DNA of 64,000 bases from [Mycobacterium] stephanolepidis (GCF_002356335.1 NZ_AP018165.1:1178001-1242000); one strand, 5' to 3'. Counted from the stretch's first letter, positions 36,571-46,013 are shown. Numbers and translations are program-made. The notes: generated from the sequence alone by a model not told the origin.

Positions 36571-36971
36571 AAAGCGGCGGTCCGTCGCGGTCGCGATGGA
36601 TTGCGATGCTTGTCGCAGGCGTGATCGCCGCGCTGCCGGTACTGCATTGCACGGTGATGGCCGATGTGGCGCTCCCGGTGGTCTCGCACCAGCTCGCTGC
36701 GTCCGCGTCCGACGCGGTTGCGGGTGTGGGTCAACACATCGGTCGGGCCGCCCAGGACTTCACCAGCCAGATCTTCGATGTGATCGCTGGAAAAGTCCGA
36801 TCCGGTAACGCATTCCGAATGCTATGGGCGGCGGCGCTAGTCGTGACCCTGGCTGTTTCGCTACTGTATTTGCGGGTGGTGGTCACGCGTGCGCCGCCGC
36901 GTCGTCGTGCGTGTGTCACGGTCGTTGGTGGCCGGGCCCGTCTGCAGCAGATCTGTGTGAGTCGGCGCTGA
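36564..36971 (+). CDS. LpqS-like small membrane protein (copy 2)
   Basis: 135 residues from GTG 36564 (ATG 36606 would clip the N-terminal basic part). N-terminal hydrophobic segment IAMLVAGVIAALPVLHC, an exported loop, a second helix (LWAAALVVTLAVSLLYLRVVV) and a basic tail ARLQQICVSRR. The LPxLHC and terminal LxxxCxxRR patterns are shared with copy 3 at 37460 and the tail with LpqS (Rv0847). It is divergent from mmcO across a RicR box. Function of LpqS is unknown beyond its copper control. Confidence 0.7.
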   Translation: MLKSGGPSRSRWIAMLVAGVIAALPVLHCTVMADVALPVVSHQLAASASDAVAGVGQHIGRAAQDFTSQIFDVIAGKVRSGNAFRMLWAAALVVTLAVSLLYLRVVVTRAPPRRRACVTVVGGRARLQQICVSRR

Positions 36972-37062
36972 TGAATTCCTTGCGGCGGATATATCTTTCT
37001 GCCGCATACGGCTGTCAGTGAAGACTCGCCACACCGAAGTGGCGCAGACGTTGGGAATCGTT

Positions 37063-37392
37063 ATGTACGGACGCCTCATCTTCCACCGCTTCGGCGGCCT
37101 CTGTGTGGCCGCGGCCGCTGCTGGTGCACTCATGGCTGTCGGCACTCCGCGTGCGGACGCCGGTCCGAAGAACCATGGGAACGCCGACGTTGTCATCACG
37201 TCCCTGAAAGCCCGGGGAGACAAGGTCGTCATCAATCGGCGCGGCAGCGCGCCGCTGACCGAATGTGTTGCGACCTCCGTGCGTGAGGGTCGGTCGGAGT
37301 ACCGCTGGCAGCGCATCCGTGTGGCCGATCCCACCAGTCCGCTGGTCCAGGTGCTGGACTACCGGGTCATGCATGTCAGCGTTGAGTGCTGA
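37063..37392 (+). CDS. Small exported Cys-pair protein (family member C)
   Basis: 109 residues from ATG 37063, with GGGAA a few nt upstream; a GTG at 37018 is possible but would add a non-hydrophobic lead. Signal peptide through GTPRADA, then the family domain VVITSLKARGDKVVINRRGS, APLTECVATSVREG and the terminal Cys (VSVEC). Flanked by two LpqS-like genes and between two RicR boxes, so probably copper-induced with copy 2. Function unknown; two Cys could form a disulfide or bind copper. Confidence 0.75.
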   Translation: MYGRLIFHRFGGLCVAAAAAGALMAVGTPRADAGPKNHGNADVVITSLKARGDKVVINRRGSAPLTECVATSVREGRSEYRWQRIRVADPTSPLVQVLDYRVMHVSVEC

Positions 37393-37418
37393 CCACGGTT
37401 AGATAGCGATCAGGTCAC

Positions 37419-37435
37419 ATACCCCATGAGGGTAT
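37419..37435. promoter_or_regulatory. RicR copper operator upstream of LpqS-like copy 3
   Basis: ATACCC-CATGA-GGGTAT, a perfect TACCC-N5-GGGTA palindrome, 24 nt upstream of the ATG at 37460. A -10-like TAACCT at 37448-37453 lies between it and the start. Confidence 0.8.
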
Positions 37436-37459
37436 GTTAAATCGTGCTAACCTCGCGTC

Positions 37460-37882
37460 ATGCTGACCGGAGCGCGCCGCACGAGTCGCAGTGGGCGGCT
37501 GTGGCTGGTCGCGGTCCTCGTCGTAACGGTCGCGACCCTGCCGATCTTGCACTGCGTGTCCGTCGGTCACGGTGGCGGCGAGGCGCCGCACCATAAGGCG
37601 ACGCACGCCGCACTCCAGGGGCACGGGCCGTCGGCTACCCATGCACACCTCGACAACGCGATCCATGAGATGGCATGTCAGACCGCGGACGGGCTGGTCG
37701 CACTGGCCCGGGGTTTCAATCCATTGCGGATTCTCTTCGTGCTGGCCGCGTTTGCTCTCGCCATGCTGGTGTTCCGGCCCGTGGCCGCCCAACTCTCGCG
37801 CGGTCCACCACGTGCTGCCGGATATCACGGGGCCCGAACGGGCCGCGACATTCTCACCAAACTCTGCGTCATTCGGCGCTGA
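37460..37882 (+). CDS. lpqS: LpqS homologue (copy 3)
   Basis: 140 residues. TAACCT (37448-37453) is 6 nt before ATG 37460, suggesting a leaderless start, and a RicR box precedes it. N-terminal segment [19 protein letters not shown], a His-rich loop ([20 protein letters not shown]), a second hydrophobic helix and the LpqS-type tail [17 protein letters not shown]. His-rich loop plus Cys invites copper binding at the outer face. Directly followed by cysK2 and the MFS gene, exactly the order lpqS-cysK2-Rv0849. Confidence 0.78.
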   Translation: MLTGARRTSRSGRLWLVAVLVVTVATLPILHCVSVGHGGGEAPHHKATHAALQGHGPSATHAHLDNAIHEMACQTADGLVALARGFNPLRILFVLAAFALAMLVFRPVAAQLSRGPPRAAGYHGARTGRDILTKLCVIRR

Positions 37883-37974
37883 TCGGCTCCTCGGGCAAAG
37901 CGGAATTCCGCCGTGCCCGCACGCCGTCATCAGCTTCCCGGCCGTCTCATGCGGCCCCCACGCAGGGATTCTCA

Positions 37975-39075
37975 ATGAACAACAGCATTGCTCTGTCATC
38001 TCGTCGTAGCTGCACACACCTAGGACCTAAGTTCCACGACCCCAACACGCTGGTGGGCAACACCCCGGTGCTGTGGGTATCGGAGCCGTTCGCGACGCCG
38101 GGCACCGGCTTCTGGGCCAAGCTCGAAGGTCATAACCCCAACGGCATGAAAGACCGGCCCGCGCTGCACATGATCGAACAGGCCAGGGCGCGCGGAGAAC
38201 TCAAGCCCGGTGCCATGATCGTCGAATCAACCAGCGGGACGCTGGGGCTGGGACTGGCCCTGGCCGGAATCATCTACCGGCACCCGGTCACCCTCGTCAC
38301 CGACCCGGGCCTGGAGCCCATCGTGCGCAGTATGTTGACCGCCTACGGCGCTCGGGTCGAGATCGTCACAGAACCACATCCGATCGGAGGGTGGCAGCAG
38401 GCGCGTAAGGATCGTGTCGCCGAAATACTCGCCGCCGAAACGGATTCGTGGTGCCCCGACCAATACCAGAACCCCGACAACGTCGATGCCTACCGCGGGC
38501 TCGCGGAAGAACTGATCGACCAGCTGGGAACCGTGGACACCCTGGTCTGCTCGGTGGGAACCGGCGGACATTCCTCGGGTGTGGGACGTGTACTGCGGGA
38601 ACACAACCCGAACCTGCGACTGGTAGGGGTCGACACCATCGGCTCCACGATTTTCGGGCAGCCCGCCAGCTCACGTCTGATGCGCGGCCTCGGTTCGAGC
38701 ATCTATCCGGGCAATGTCGACTACGCCGCATTCGACGAAGCGCATTGGGTGGCACCGAATGAGGCCGTCTGGGCGGCTCGGACCCTGGCCGCCGCGTACC
38801 ACGCCAGCGGCGGATGGAGCGTCGGGGCGGTGGCATTGGTCGCGGGGTGGGTGGCACGGACCTCGGCTTCCGGATCGCGTGTCGCGGCGATCTTCCCCGA
38901 CGGTCCGATGCGCTACCACGGCACCATCTACGATGACGACTACTGCCGCAGCCACGATCTGTTGGACCGCCCACCGGCGCAGGATCCCGATGTGATCGAC
39001 GATCCGTCGGATCGGGTGGTGGATCGATGGACCAGGCTGACCCGCGTGATCGACCCGATCGGGAGAATGGCGTGA
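37975..39075 (+). CDS. cysK2: CysK2, PLP-dependent S-sulfocysteine/cysteine synthase family
   Basis: 366 residues from ATG 37975. PLP lysine is Lys59 in [10 protein letters not shown] (fold type II, without the usual SxK spacing of CysK1), [12 protein letters not shown] binds the phosphate side, and [11 protein letters not shown] the glycine loop. M. tuberculosis CysK2 (Rv0848) makes S-sulfocysteine from O-phosphoserine and thiosulfate; same function is inferred by synteny. Its stop overlaps the MFS start (GTGA), so the pair is coupled. Location beside copper genes suggests sulfur supply during copper or redox stress. Confidence 0.92.
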   Translation: MNNSIALSSRRSCTHLGPKFHDPNTLVGNTPVLWVSEPFATPGTGFWAKLEGHNPNGMKDRPALHMIEQARARGELKPGAMIVESTSGTLGLGLALAGIIYRHPVTLVTDPGLEPIVRSMLTAYGARVEIVTEPHPIGGWQQARKDRVAEILAAETDSWCPDQYQNPDNVDAYRGLAEELIDQLGTVDTLVCSVGTGGHSSGVGRVLREHNPNLRLVGVDTIGSTIFGQPASSRLMRGLGSSIYPGNVDYAAFDEAHWVAPNEAVWAARTLAAAYHASGGWSVGAVALVAGWVARTSASGSRVAAIFPDGPMRYHGTIYDDDYCRSHDLLDRPPAQDPDVIDDPSDRVVDRWTRLTRVIDPIGRMA

Positions 39076-40340
39076 TCGAAACCTTCCGCCAGTTCCGGTC
39101 TTTCGATCGGCCCAGCCAGATCCTGATGGTGAACCAATTCGCCATCAACGTCGGCTTCTACATGCTGATGCCCTACCTCGCCGGATACCTGGCCGGGCCA
39201 TTGGGTTTGGCCGCGTGGATGGTGGGGCTGGTGCTGGGCGTCCGAAACTTCTCTCAGCAGGGGATGTTTCTGGTCGGTGGCACCCTGGCCGACAGGTTCG
39301 GATACAAGCCGCTGATCGTGGCGGGATGTCTGTTGCGTACCGGTGGATTTCTGATGTTGGCCTTTGTCGGCTCCTTGCCGGCGATACTGATCGCCTCGGC
39401 GGCAACGGGTTTCGCGGGCGCTCTGTTCAACCCCGCGGTGCGCGCCTACCTGGCGGCAGATTCCGGGGAGCGTCGGGTGGAGGCCTTCGCCGTCTTCAAC
39501 GTCTTCTACCAGGCGGGAATCCTGTTCGGGCCGATCGTCGGACTGGCATTGACGGCATGGGACTTCCGGGTCACCTGCGCTGTCGCCGCAGCGGTTTTCG
39601 CGGTCCTGACGGTGATCCAGTTGATGGCGCTGCCGCCGAACCGCGTCGAGCAGGAGGCAGAACGCCAGCCGGTGCTCGCCGACTGGCGTTCGGTGGTGTC
39701 CAACAGGGCCTTCCTGCTGTTCTCCGGCGCCATGATCGGCTCCTACGTACTGACATTCCAGGTGTACCTCGCGCTGCCGTTCCAGGCGGCCCTGCTGACC
39801 GGCGACAAGAAGTCCGAAACGGTGTTGGTGACAAGCATCTTCGTGGTGTCCGGATTGGTGGCCATCGCCGGGCAGGTGCGACTCACCGGCTGGCTTTCCG
39901 CGCGATTCGGCCCTAGCCGCAGCCTGGTGCTCGGAATGCTGGTCATCGCGGCGGCCTTTGTGCCGCTGATGCTGCTACCCACAGCGGCGTCGGCAGGGCA
40001 ACTTGCTGCCGTCGGCGCGCTACTGCTGGCGGCGGCCCTGCTGGCCGTAGGCACCATCGCGACGTTCCCATTCGAGATGGACACCGTGGTCAGGTTGGCG
40101 CGCAACAGGTTGGTGGCCACCCACTACGGCCTGTACAACACGATTGTCGGCGTCGGCATCTTGGCCGGAAACCTGCTGACCGGATCGATATTCGGCTACA
40201 CCCAGCAGCACGGCAAGCCGGCGTTGTTATGGGTATCGCTGACCGGGATCGGGCTGGTGTGCGCCGCGGCGCTGTTCGCGTTGCGGCGGGCAGGTCTGCT
40301 GGACCAGGGCAGGGAAGTGGCGCAGGCTGCCAATGCCTGA
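39072..40340 (+). CDS. Major facilitator superfamily transporter (Rv0849-like)
   Basis: 422 residues, twelve hydrophobic helices, with the MFS loop motif [14 protein letters not shown] between helices 2 and 3 and [15 protein letters not shown] in the second half. GTG 39072 overlaps the cysK2 stop. In M. tuberculosis the MFS at this place is Rv0849; its substrate is not established. Given the operon it may export a sulfur or amino-acid compound or a metal complex; unproven. Confidence 0.85.
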   Translation: MIETFRQFRSFDRPSQILMVNQFAINVGFYMLMPYLAGYLAGPLGLAAWMVGLVLGVRNFSQQGMFLVGGTLADRFGYKPLIVAGCLLRTGGFLMLAFVGSLPAILIASAATGFAGALFNPAVRAYLAADSGERRVEAFAVFNVFYQAGILFGPIVGLALTAWDFRVTCAVAAAVFAVLTVIQLMALPPNRVEQEAERQPVLADWRSVVSNRAFLLFSGAMIGSYVLTFQVYLALPFQAALLTGDKKSETVLVTSIFVVSGLVAIAGQVRLTGWLSARFGPSRSLVLGMLVIAAAFVPLMLLPTAASAGQLAAVGALLLAAALLAVGTIATFPFEMDTVVRLARNRLVATHYGLYNTIVGVGILAGNLLTGSIFGYTQQHGKPALLWVSLTGIGLVCAAALFALRRAGLLDQGREVAQAANA

Positions 40341-40356
40341 GTAGTTTGTGGAGGCC

Positions 40357-42129
40357 ATGACCAGCCCCGCTAAACCCATCAACCTCGTCAACCTCGAGAG
40401 TGTTTCGAAGTCATACGGCGTCAAGCCGCTGCTCTCGAACGTCAGCCTGGGGGTGCAAGCGGGAGACCGCATCGGGGTGGTGGGCCTCAACGGTGGCGGC
40501 AAGACCACGCTGCTGGAGGTGCTGGCCGGTGTCGAGCCGGCGGATCAGGGCAGAGTGAGTCGGACCGGTGACCTGCGCCAAGCCGTCGTCACCCAGCGCG
40601 ACGATCTTGAAGGCACGACGGTGTTCGACGTCGTGATCGCGCCCCTGGGCGTCGCCGAGCACGAATGGGCCGGGGATGCGCGCATCCGTTCGATCCTCGA
40701 AGGGCTTGGAGTGGCGGCCCTCGGCCTCGATCGACGCGTGGATGAACTGTCAGGAGGCCAGCGGCGGCGCGTGGGGCTGGCCGCCGCCCTTGTTCGTGAC
40801 CTGGACCTGCTTATTCTCGACGAGCCGACGAACCACCTGGACGTCGAAGGCGTCCAATGGCTCGCCGAGCATCTGCTGGCGCGGCGCACCGCGCTGGTGG
40901 TCGTGACCCACGATCGGTGGTTCCTGGACACCGTGGCCACCCGCACCTGGGAGGTTGTCGACGGCAGCGTCGAATCGTATGAAGGTGGTTACGCCGACTG
41001 GACGTTCGCCCGTGCCGAACGGGGACGGCAGGCGGACGCCGCGGAGGCGCGCCGCCGCAATCTTGCACGCAAGGAGCTGGCCTGGTTGCGGCGCGGTCCA
41101 CCCGCGCGCACGTCCAAGCCCCGATACCGGATCGAGGCGGCCGAGGCTTTGATCGCCGATGTGCCGCCGCCGCGAGACTCGGTGGCGCTGAGCGCATTTG
41201 CGCGTCGTCGTCTGGGGCGCATCGTCATCGAGCTTGAGGACGCGACGGTGACGACACCCGCCGGTGAGGAACTGGTGCACGATCTGACCTGGCGCCTGGC
41301 TCCGGGTGAGCGCATCGGTCTGGTGGGCGTCAACGGATCCGGAAAGACGACCCTGCTGCGCGTGCTTGCCGGTGCGGTGCCGTTGGCGGCCGGACACCGC
41401 AAGGAAGGCAAGACGGTCAGTATCGGCTGGCTGCGCCAGGAACTCGACGACCTACCCGGTGACATCCGGGTGCTCGATGCGATCGAGTCGATCGCGTTGC
41501 GGATCATCTTGGGGGACAAAGAGCTTTCCGCCTCGCAGGTTGCCGAGATGCTCGGGTTCAGCCCGGCACGTCAACGCACGCCGGTCGCCGACCTCTCCGG
41601 TGGAGAGCGCCGCCGCCTGCAGCTGACCCGGGTGCTGATGGCCGAGCCGAACGTGCTTCTTCTCGACGAGCCCACCAACGATCTGGACATCGAAACCCTG
41701 CAGCAGGTCGAGGACCTGCTGGACGGCTGGGCGGGCACCCTGGTTGTGGTCAGCCACGACCGGTATCTCATCGAGCGGGTGTGTGATTCGACGTGGGCGC
41801 TGTTCGGTGACGGCAAGCTGACCAATCTGCCCGGCGGCATCGAGGAGTACCTGCGCCGGCACGTCCAACCCGCCGCGGCCCCCACCAAACCGGCACCCGA
41901 TCGTGGTCGTGATGGCGCGGCGCTGCGCGCTGCACAAAAAGAGCTCGGACGACTCGAACGATCCGTTGCCAAGCTGGGGGAGCGAGAAGCTGTGTTGCAT
42001 GAGCGGCTCGCCGAACATGCCACCGACCCGGACCGGGTGGTGACGCTGACCGCCGAGCTCAATGCCGTCGTCGCCGAGAAGGACGCGGCCGAGGTGCAGT
42101 GGATGGAACTGGCCGAAGAGCTTGAGTAG
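40357..42129 (+). CDS. ABC-F family ATPase (Uup/Ettlike)
   Basis: 590 residues. Two complete ATPase cores: Walker A GLNGGGKTT and GVNGSGKTT, signatures LSGGQRRRVGL and LSGGERRRLQL, Walker B LLILDEPTNHLDV and VLLLDEPTNDLDI. No membrane segments, so a soluble ABC-F protein acting on ribosomes. A C-terminal coiled-coil of about 75 residues (AAQKELGRLERSVAKLGERE) is as in Uup. Resembles Rv1473. GTG at 40348 is an alternative start. Confidence 0.92.
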   Translation: MTSPAKPINLVNLESVSKSYGVKPLLSNVSLGVQAGDRIGVVGLNGGGKTTLLEVLAGVEPADQGRVSRTGDLRQAVVTQRDDLEGTTVFDVVIAPLGVAEHEWAGDARIRSILEGLGVAALGLDRRVDELSGGQRRRVGLAAALVRDLDLLILDEPTNHLDVEGVQWLAEHLLARRTALVVVTHDRWFLDTVATRTWEVVDGSVESYEGGYADWTFARAERGRQADAAEARRRNLARKELAWLRRGPPARTSKPRYRIEAAEALIADVPPPRDSVALSAFARRRLGRIVIELEDATVTTPAGEELVHDLTWRLAPGERIGLVGVNGSGKTTLLRVLAGAVPLAAGHRKEGKTVSIGWLRQELDDLPGDIRVLDAIESIALRIILGDKELSASQVAEMLGFSPARQRTPVADLSGGERRRLQLTRVLMAEPNVLLLDEPTNDLDIETLQQVEDLLDGWAGTLVVVSHDRYLIERVCDSTWALFGDGKLTNLPGGIEEYLRRHVQPAAAPTKPAPDRGRDGAALRAAQKELGRLERSVAKLGEREAVLHERLAEHATDPDRVVTLTAELNAVVAEKDAAEVQWMELAEELE

Positions 42130-42158
42130 CCCGCTGGGGCTCAATCCTCAATAAAAAA

Positions 42159-42187
42159 GCGAGGGCAGTCGGTGTGACTGCCCTCGC
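42159..42187. terminator. Strong intrinsic terminator
   Basis: Perfect 12-bp stem GCGAGGGCAGTC (42159-42170), 5-nt loop, complement 42176-42187. The plus side is followed by a short T-containing stretch, and the minus side by a T6 run (AAAAAA on the plus strand at 42153-42158). Acts probably in both directions, serving the ABC-F gene and the small minus-strand ORF. Confidence 0.8.
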
Positions 42188-42293
42188 TCTAGAACTGAAT
42201 GGGTGAGTGAGAAACATCCGGGACTTGGCCCGGCATGCGATGCGCTACGCGCCTCGCCGATGCGTCCCCCCTATGGGGTTCGCCTACCTGCCG

Positions 42294-42419
42294 TTATACG
42301 GCTAGCGGGAACCACTCATCGGTCTGCTCCGAGTTGTCGCCCTCAACCAGCATCTCGCCGCTGTAGATGGCTTCGAAGTCGATCTCGATGACCGTGGCAC
42401 CGAATTCCTCGTTCGTCAT
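42294..42419 (-). CDS. Small acidic protein, 41 residues
   Basis: ATG at 42419 (minus) reads MTNEEFGATVIEIDFEAIYS then a Glu/Asp-rich tail DNSEQTDEWFPLAV and stops at 42296-42294. Net strongly negative. TACTGT ends 7 nt before the ATG, the same leaderless layout as many genes here. It is followed by the strong terminator at 42159-42187. No family recognised; could be a small regulator, antitoxin-like protein or precursor peptide. Confidence 0.5.
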   Translation of the reverse strand: MTNEEFGATVIEIDFEAIYSGEMLVEGDNSEQTDEWFPLAV

Positions 42420-42537
42420 GTACTGAACAGTAGGGGTCACTATTAAGAAATCATTGAGTCACGAATCGGAAAAGTCTGGCAATTTTCGCTAGACGCATCG
42501 GCCCAGGTCATAGACCATGAGCGACCTTGCTGAACTC

Positions 42538-43059
42538 TTAAGAAAACGGGTTGGTGCCCTTAATAAGCACCCACGCGGCGATCGCGCCCCCGATTCCGGC
42601 GATGAGCAGCACCGATGAGACCGCAGAAGGCCACTCGTCACGGTCAAAACGCCCGTCCACAGAGACGCGTCCCGGGCCCAGCAGCAGCAGCGCCATGGCT
42701 GCCGCGCCGAGCACAAGGGGGAACTGCACGGCCGTGCCTGATTGCAACAGGTCGTTTCGCGCCACATAGGTCTGGGTTGCGACGTAAAGCATCGAACCCA
42801 GCACGGCACTGGCGCCAAAGGGAGTGAGAAGTCCGGCGACCAGCATGGCGCCCCCGATGCTGTAGATACCCGCGAGCACACGAGCCGCCGTATCGGGATG
42901 CGCGAGGATCGGAGACGAGCCCAATTGTGCGAACTGTTCGGAGGCGAACACGATGTTCAGCCCACTCCAGCACAGCGTCACTCCCACCGCGACACGCAGG
43001 ACCAAGAGTCCAATATCGTTGCGGGTCAACGGATCGCTGTACTGCTTGGTGCTCGGCAC
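42538..43059 (-). CDS. DoxX family membrane protein
   Basis: 173 residues from GTG 43059. Four membrane helices with DoxX features: LRVAVGVTLCWSGLNIVFA, RVLAGIYSIGGAMLVAGLLTPF and a C-terminal LLLGPGRVSVDG. DoxX-type proteins are linked to thiol and redox homeostasis in mycobacteria, but many are unassigned. Divergent from the GT39 gene with 39 nt between starts. Confidence 0.82.
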   Translation of the reverse strand: MPSTKQYSDPLTRNDIGLLVLRVAVGVTLCWSGLNIVFASEQFAQLGSSPILAHPDTAARVLAGIYSIGGAMLVAGLLTPFGASAVLGSMLYVATQTYVARNDLLQSGTAVQFPLVLGAAAMALLLLGPGRVSVDGRFDRDEWPSAVSSVLLIAGIGGAIAAWVLIKGTNPFS

Positions 43060-43098
43060 GCGGGAAGTCTATGGCATGAGGGCTATGGTGAATTCGCT

Positions 43099-44643
43099 AT
43101 GGCGGCGGTCCATTCCCGGTATGACGACGGCAACGACATCCCCGGCATACCGTCCGTGCGGGTGGCGAGCGCCGAACTGACAGCGATCACCGCGATCACC
43201 GCTCTCGTATTCGGGTGGGCCAGCAGGGGGTATGGGTACTTCTTCGACGAGGCCTACTTCGTCGTCGCGGGCCGCGACCATTTGTCGTGGGGATATTTTG
43301 ACCAGCCCCCGTTGGTGCCCTTCATCGCGGGCATTGCCGACAACATCGCGCCCGGGTCCTTATGGGTGCTGCGCATGGCGGCGACCGCTGCGGTGGCAAT
43401 CGGCACGTTGATGTGTGGGCTGATCGCCGCTGAGCTCGGCGGTGGCCGCCTTACGCAATCCCTCTCGGCCATCGCGTACGCCACCGCGATGTTCCAGATC
43501 CTGGCCCACTGGCTGCAGACACCGGCCATCGATCCGGCGCTGTGGTCGGTGGTGTGCTGGCTGCTGGTGCGCTGGACCCGCAGTCTCCGGGAGCGGCTTC
43601 CCGATGATCGGCTGCTGCTGTGGGCGGGAATCGTCACCGCGATCAGCATGCAGACCAAATTCTTGATCCCGGCGCTGTGGCTTGCGGTGCTGCTGAGCGC
43701 GGCGGTCCTCGGCCCGCGGGTGCTGTGGCGTCGTCGGCAATTGTGGATCGGGGCGGCTTTGGCCGTCGCGGCCACCATCCCGACCTTGATCTGGCAGGCC
43801 ACCCACGGCTGGCCATACCTGCGGATGGCCGGGATTGTGGCTGCGGAGTCCGAACGCGGGGCGGCGTTGTTGGCGGGCATGCTCATCGGTTCGGTGTTCA
43901 TCGGCCTGGTGCTGCTGCTGGCCGGGGTCGTGGCGCTGCTAGCCGCGCCGTCACTGCGCGCGTATCGATACCTGGGCGTGGCCGCCGTGCTGGTAGGAGC
44001 GTTCATGTTCGCCTCGCATGGACGTGCCTATTACGCCATGGGGTTGTACGCCCTGCTGATCGCCGCGGGCGCGGTGGGACTTTCCCGGTGGCGCCCGTCC
44101 CGGGCCGCGGTGCGGGACGTGGTCTACGGGCTCATCGGGGTGGTGACGGCCGCATCGGTGCTCATGGCGATCATCAGGCTGCCCATCGTGGCCGAAACCA
44201 CTGCCGCACGCTGGTTTTCCTGGGCGGGCGAGATGGGGCCCACCATGCTTGCCGGCGGCGATCACTCCACGGAGGGCCTGCGCCAGGTGGCCCGCGACAC
44301 CTACGATTCGATGCCGCCGGACGTGCGCGACCGTACGGCTCTGGTGCTGCAGATCTATCCCATGGCCGCCGCCTATGACGTCGAAGCCGGACGTGAGGGA
44401 GTCTCCCGTGCCTATAGCTTCCACCGCGGGTACTACTACTTTGGGGCGCCGCCGGAATCCATGACGGACATGATGTACATCGGTGTGGATGCTCCGGATC
44501 CCGCACTTGCCCAAGGCTTCCGTGGGGTGCAGCGAATCGAGCTGCTGCACGCCCCCGGTGAGGACGAGACACAGGTCTACCGCTACTACGGCAGAATTGC
44601 GCCGTGGCAACAGCTATGGGACCAGTGGCGCACCTACAAGTAG
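43099..44643 (+). CDS. GT39-type (ArnT/PMT-like) glycosyltransferase membrane protein
   Basis: 514 residues from ATG 43099; the much longer upstream frame to 42742 is antisense to doxX and not coding. FFDEAYFVVAGRD and GYFDQPPLVPFI are the first-loop acidic motif and following segment of the PMT_2/ArnT group, followed by about ten helices and a 150-residue C-terminal extracytoplasmic domain with YSFHRGYYYFGAP. Such proteins move a sugar or phospho-lipid-linked sugar onto protein or lipid. Acceptor unknown. Confidence 0.8.
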   Translation: MAAVHSRYDDGNDIPGIPSVRVASAELTAITAITALVFGWASRGYGYFFDEAYFVVAGRDHLSWGYFDQPPLVPFIAGIADNIAPGSLWVLRMAATAAVAIGTLMCGLIAAELGGGRLTQSLSAIAYATAMFQILAHWLQTPAIDPALWSVVCWLLVRWTRSLRERLPDDRLLLWAGIVTAISMQTKFLIPALWLAVLLSAAVLGPRVLWRRRQLWIGAALAVAATIPTLIWQATHGWPYLRMAGIVAAESERGAALLAGMLIGSVFIGLVLLLAGVVALLAAPSLRAYRYLGVAAVLVGAFMFASHGRAYYAMGLYALLIAAGAVGLSRWRPSRAAVRDVVYGLIGVVTAASVLMAIIRLPIVAETTAARWFSWAGEMGPTMLAGGDHSTEGLRQVARDTYDSMPPDVRDRTALVLQIYPMAAAYDVEAGREGVSRAYSFHRGYYYFGAPPESMTDMMYIGVDAPDPALAQGFRGVQRIELLHAPGEDETQVYRYYGRIAPWQQLWDQWRTYK

Positions 44644-44663
44644 GCGGCTCATCCGTCGAACAG

Positions 44664-45983
44664 ATGGCGCCCCGCGACGCCCAGATGTACTGGATGTCGA
44701 CCAGAATCCCGAATGATCAGTTCCTGCTGTTCTGTTTCGATTCGCCGACACAGAATATTGCCGCCCTGCGGGAGACGATCACCGAGCGCGCAGGGCGTAT
44801 CGCGGATCTGCGGGTGCGGGCGGTCGATGTCGCCGGACACCTCGACTACCCGTACTGGGCGCCGCGTGACGAATCCCAGGTGCCTTTGACGGTGCACACG
44901 CTGCCGGAGTCCGGCTGGACGCACTGTCGATCCGCGATCGCCGCACTACTCACGAGCACCGTCGATGTCCGCGAAAGCCCTTGGCATCTTCATCTTTTCC
45001 CTGAGGTGCACGGCGCGCCGAGTACAGCGGGTCCGGCCCTTGTCGCGGTACTGCAGGTGTCGCACGCGTTGGCTGATGGTCAGCGGGCCACCGCAGCCGC
45101 ACGGGCATTGTTCGGCGATGAGGGGGCGGTGGTCGGGTCGCTGCCGGAAGTGCCCGGGTATGCCGCACTGCGCGGGTTGGCGGGCTTTCCCGTGAAGCTG
45201 GGTCGGCTGCTGAGCGCGAGCCGCGATGGGTATCTGGCCTACCGTCAGCAGCAGGAGCTTGTCGCGGCGGGTGAGCTGGATCCGGAACCGCAGGGATTCC
45301 CACTGATTTCACTGAATGCGCGGCCCGGTGAGCATCGGGAGATCCGGATGATCGTGCGGCCACGCGCTGAACTTCGCGCCGACAATGTGAGCGTGACCGT
45401 CGCGGTCCTCACCGCTATCGGCATCGCGTTGCCGCGGTATCTGCGTGACCACGGACAGTGGGTTCCAGAGCGGCTGGGCGCGGAAGTGACCGTCGCGGCC
45501 GCCGGTGAATCATTGGCGCGCAATAACTTCAGGAATGTCGGCGTTGACCTGTGCTGGGGCGAAACGGATCTACACGCCCGGGCCCGGAAGATCGCGGAGG
45601 GTATCGAGAGCAGGCGCCGTCGCGCCGTGCACCCGGTGCTGGTTGCGCAACGTGCCGGAGGTGCGGCACTGCCCGCGCCGATGATGTGGGCGGGTGTCAA
45701 CGCCTTCAACACCGACCTGATGCCGCCCACTGTCGCGGGGAACACCGTGGTGTCGAGCGTGGTGCGCGGTGCCGCCGACCTGACGTTAGGCGGTGGGCGG
45801 GTGGTGTTCACCGCCGGATTCCCCGCGCTGTCGCCGGTGATGGGCCTGACCCATGGAGTGCACGGCATCGGCGACACCGTGACGGTGAGCCTGCACACCA
45901 GTGCGGCGGTGATGCCCGATGCCGATCACTATGAAGACCTACTGGCCGACGCGCTCACCGAGGTATCTGTCCGGTTGCGATGA
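44664..45983 (+). CDS. WS/DGAT-like acyltransferase-domain protein
   Basis: 439 residues from ATG 44664, just after the GT39 gene. Contains QVSHALADGQRA, which corresponds to the HHxxxDG active site of wax-ester synthase/diacylglycerol acyltransferases but with Ser in place of the first His. The C-terminal half has GVNAFNTDLMPPTVAG and HGVHGIGDTVTVSLH, as in these CoA-dependent acyltransferases. Function may be triacylglycerol or wax synthesis, or mycolipid acylation; activity is uncertain because of the changed motif and the small size. Confidence 0.7.
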   Translation: MAPRDAQMYWMSTRIPNDQFLLFCFDSPTQNIAALRETITERAGRIADLRVRAVDVAGHLDYPYWAPRDESQVPLTVHTLPESGWTHCRSAIAALLTSTVDVRESPWHLHLFPEVHGAPSTAGPALVAVLQVSHALADGQRATAAARALFGDEGAVVGSLPEVPGYAALRGLAGFPVKLGRLLSASRDGYLAYRQQQELVAAGELDPEPQGFPLISLNARPGEHREIRMIVRPRAELRADNVSVTVAVLTAIGIALPRYLRDHGQWVPERLGAEVTVAAAGESLARNNFRNVGVDLCWGETDLHARARKIAEGIESRRRRAVHPVLVAQRAGGAALPAPMMWAGVNAFNTDLMPPTVAGNTVVSSVVRGAADLTLGGGRVVFTAGFPALSPVMGLTHGVHGIGDTVTVSLHTSAAVMPDADHYEDLLADALTEVSVRLR

Positions 45984-46013
45984 GTTTTCTCATCGGCGCG
46001 GGTCGATACAGAT

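Noticed and set aside
42200..42293. Possible riboswitch or tRNA-like fold before the small ORF stop
   Set aside because: There is a CCCC/GGGG mini-hairpin and a GGTTCG word, but no full conserved core or cloverleaf could be built.
42742..43098. Upstream extension of the GT39 gene
   Set aside because: It is antisense to doxX; the start at 43099 gives a normal transporter-like N-terminus.
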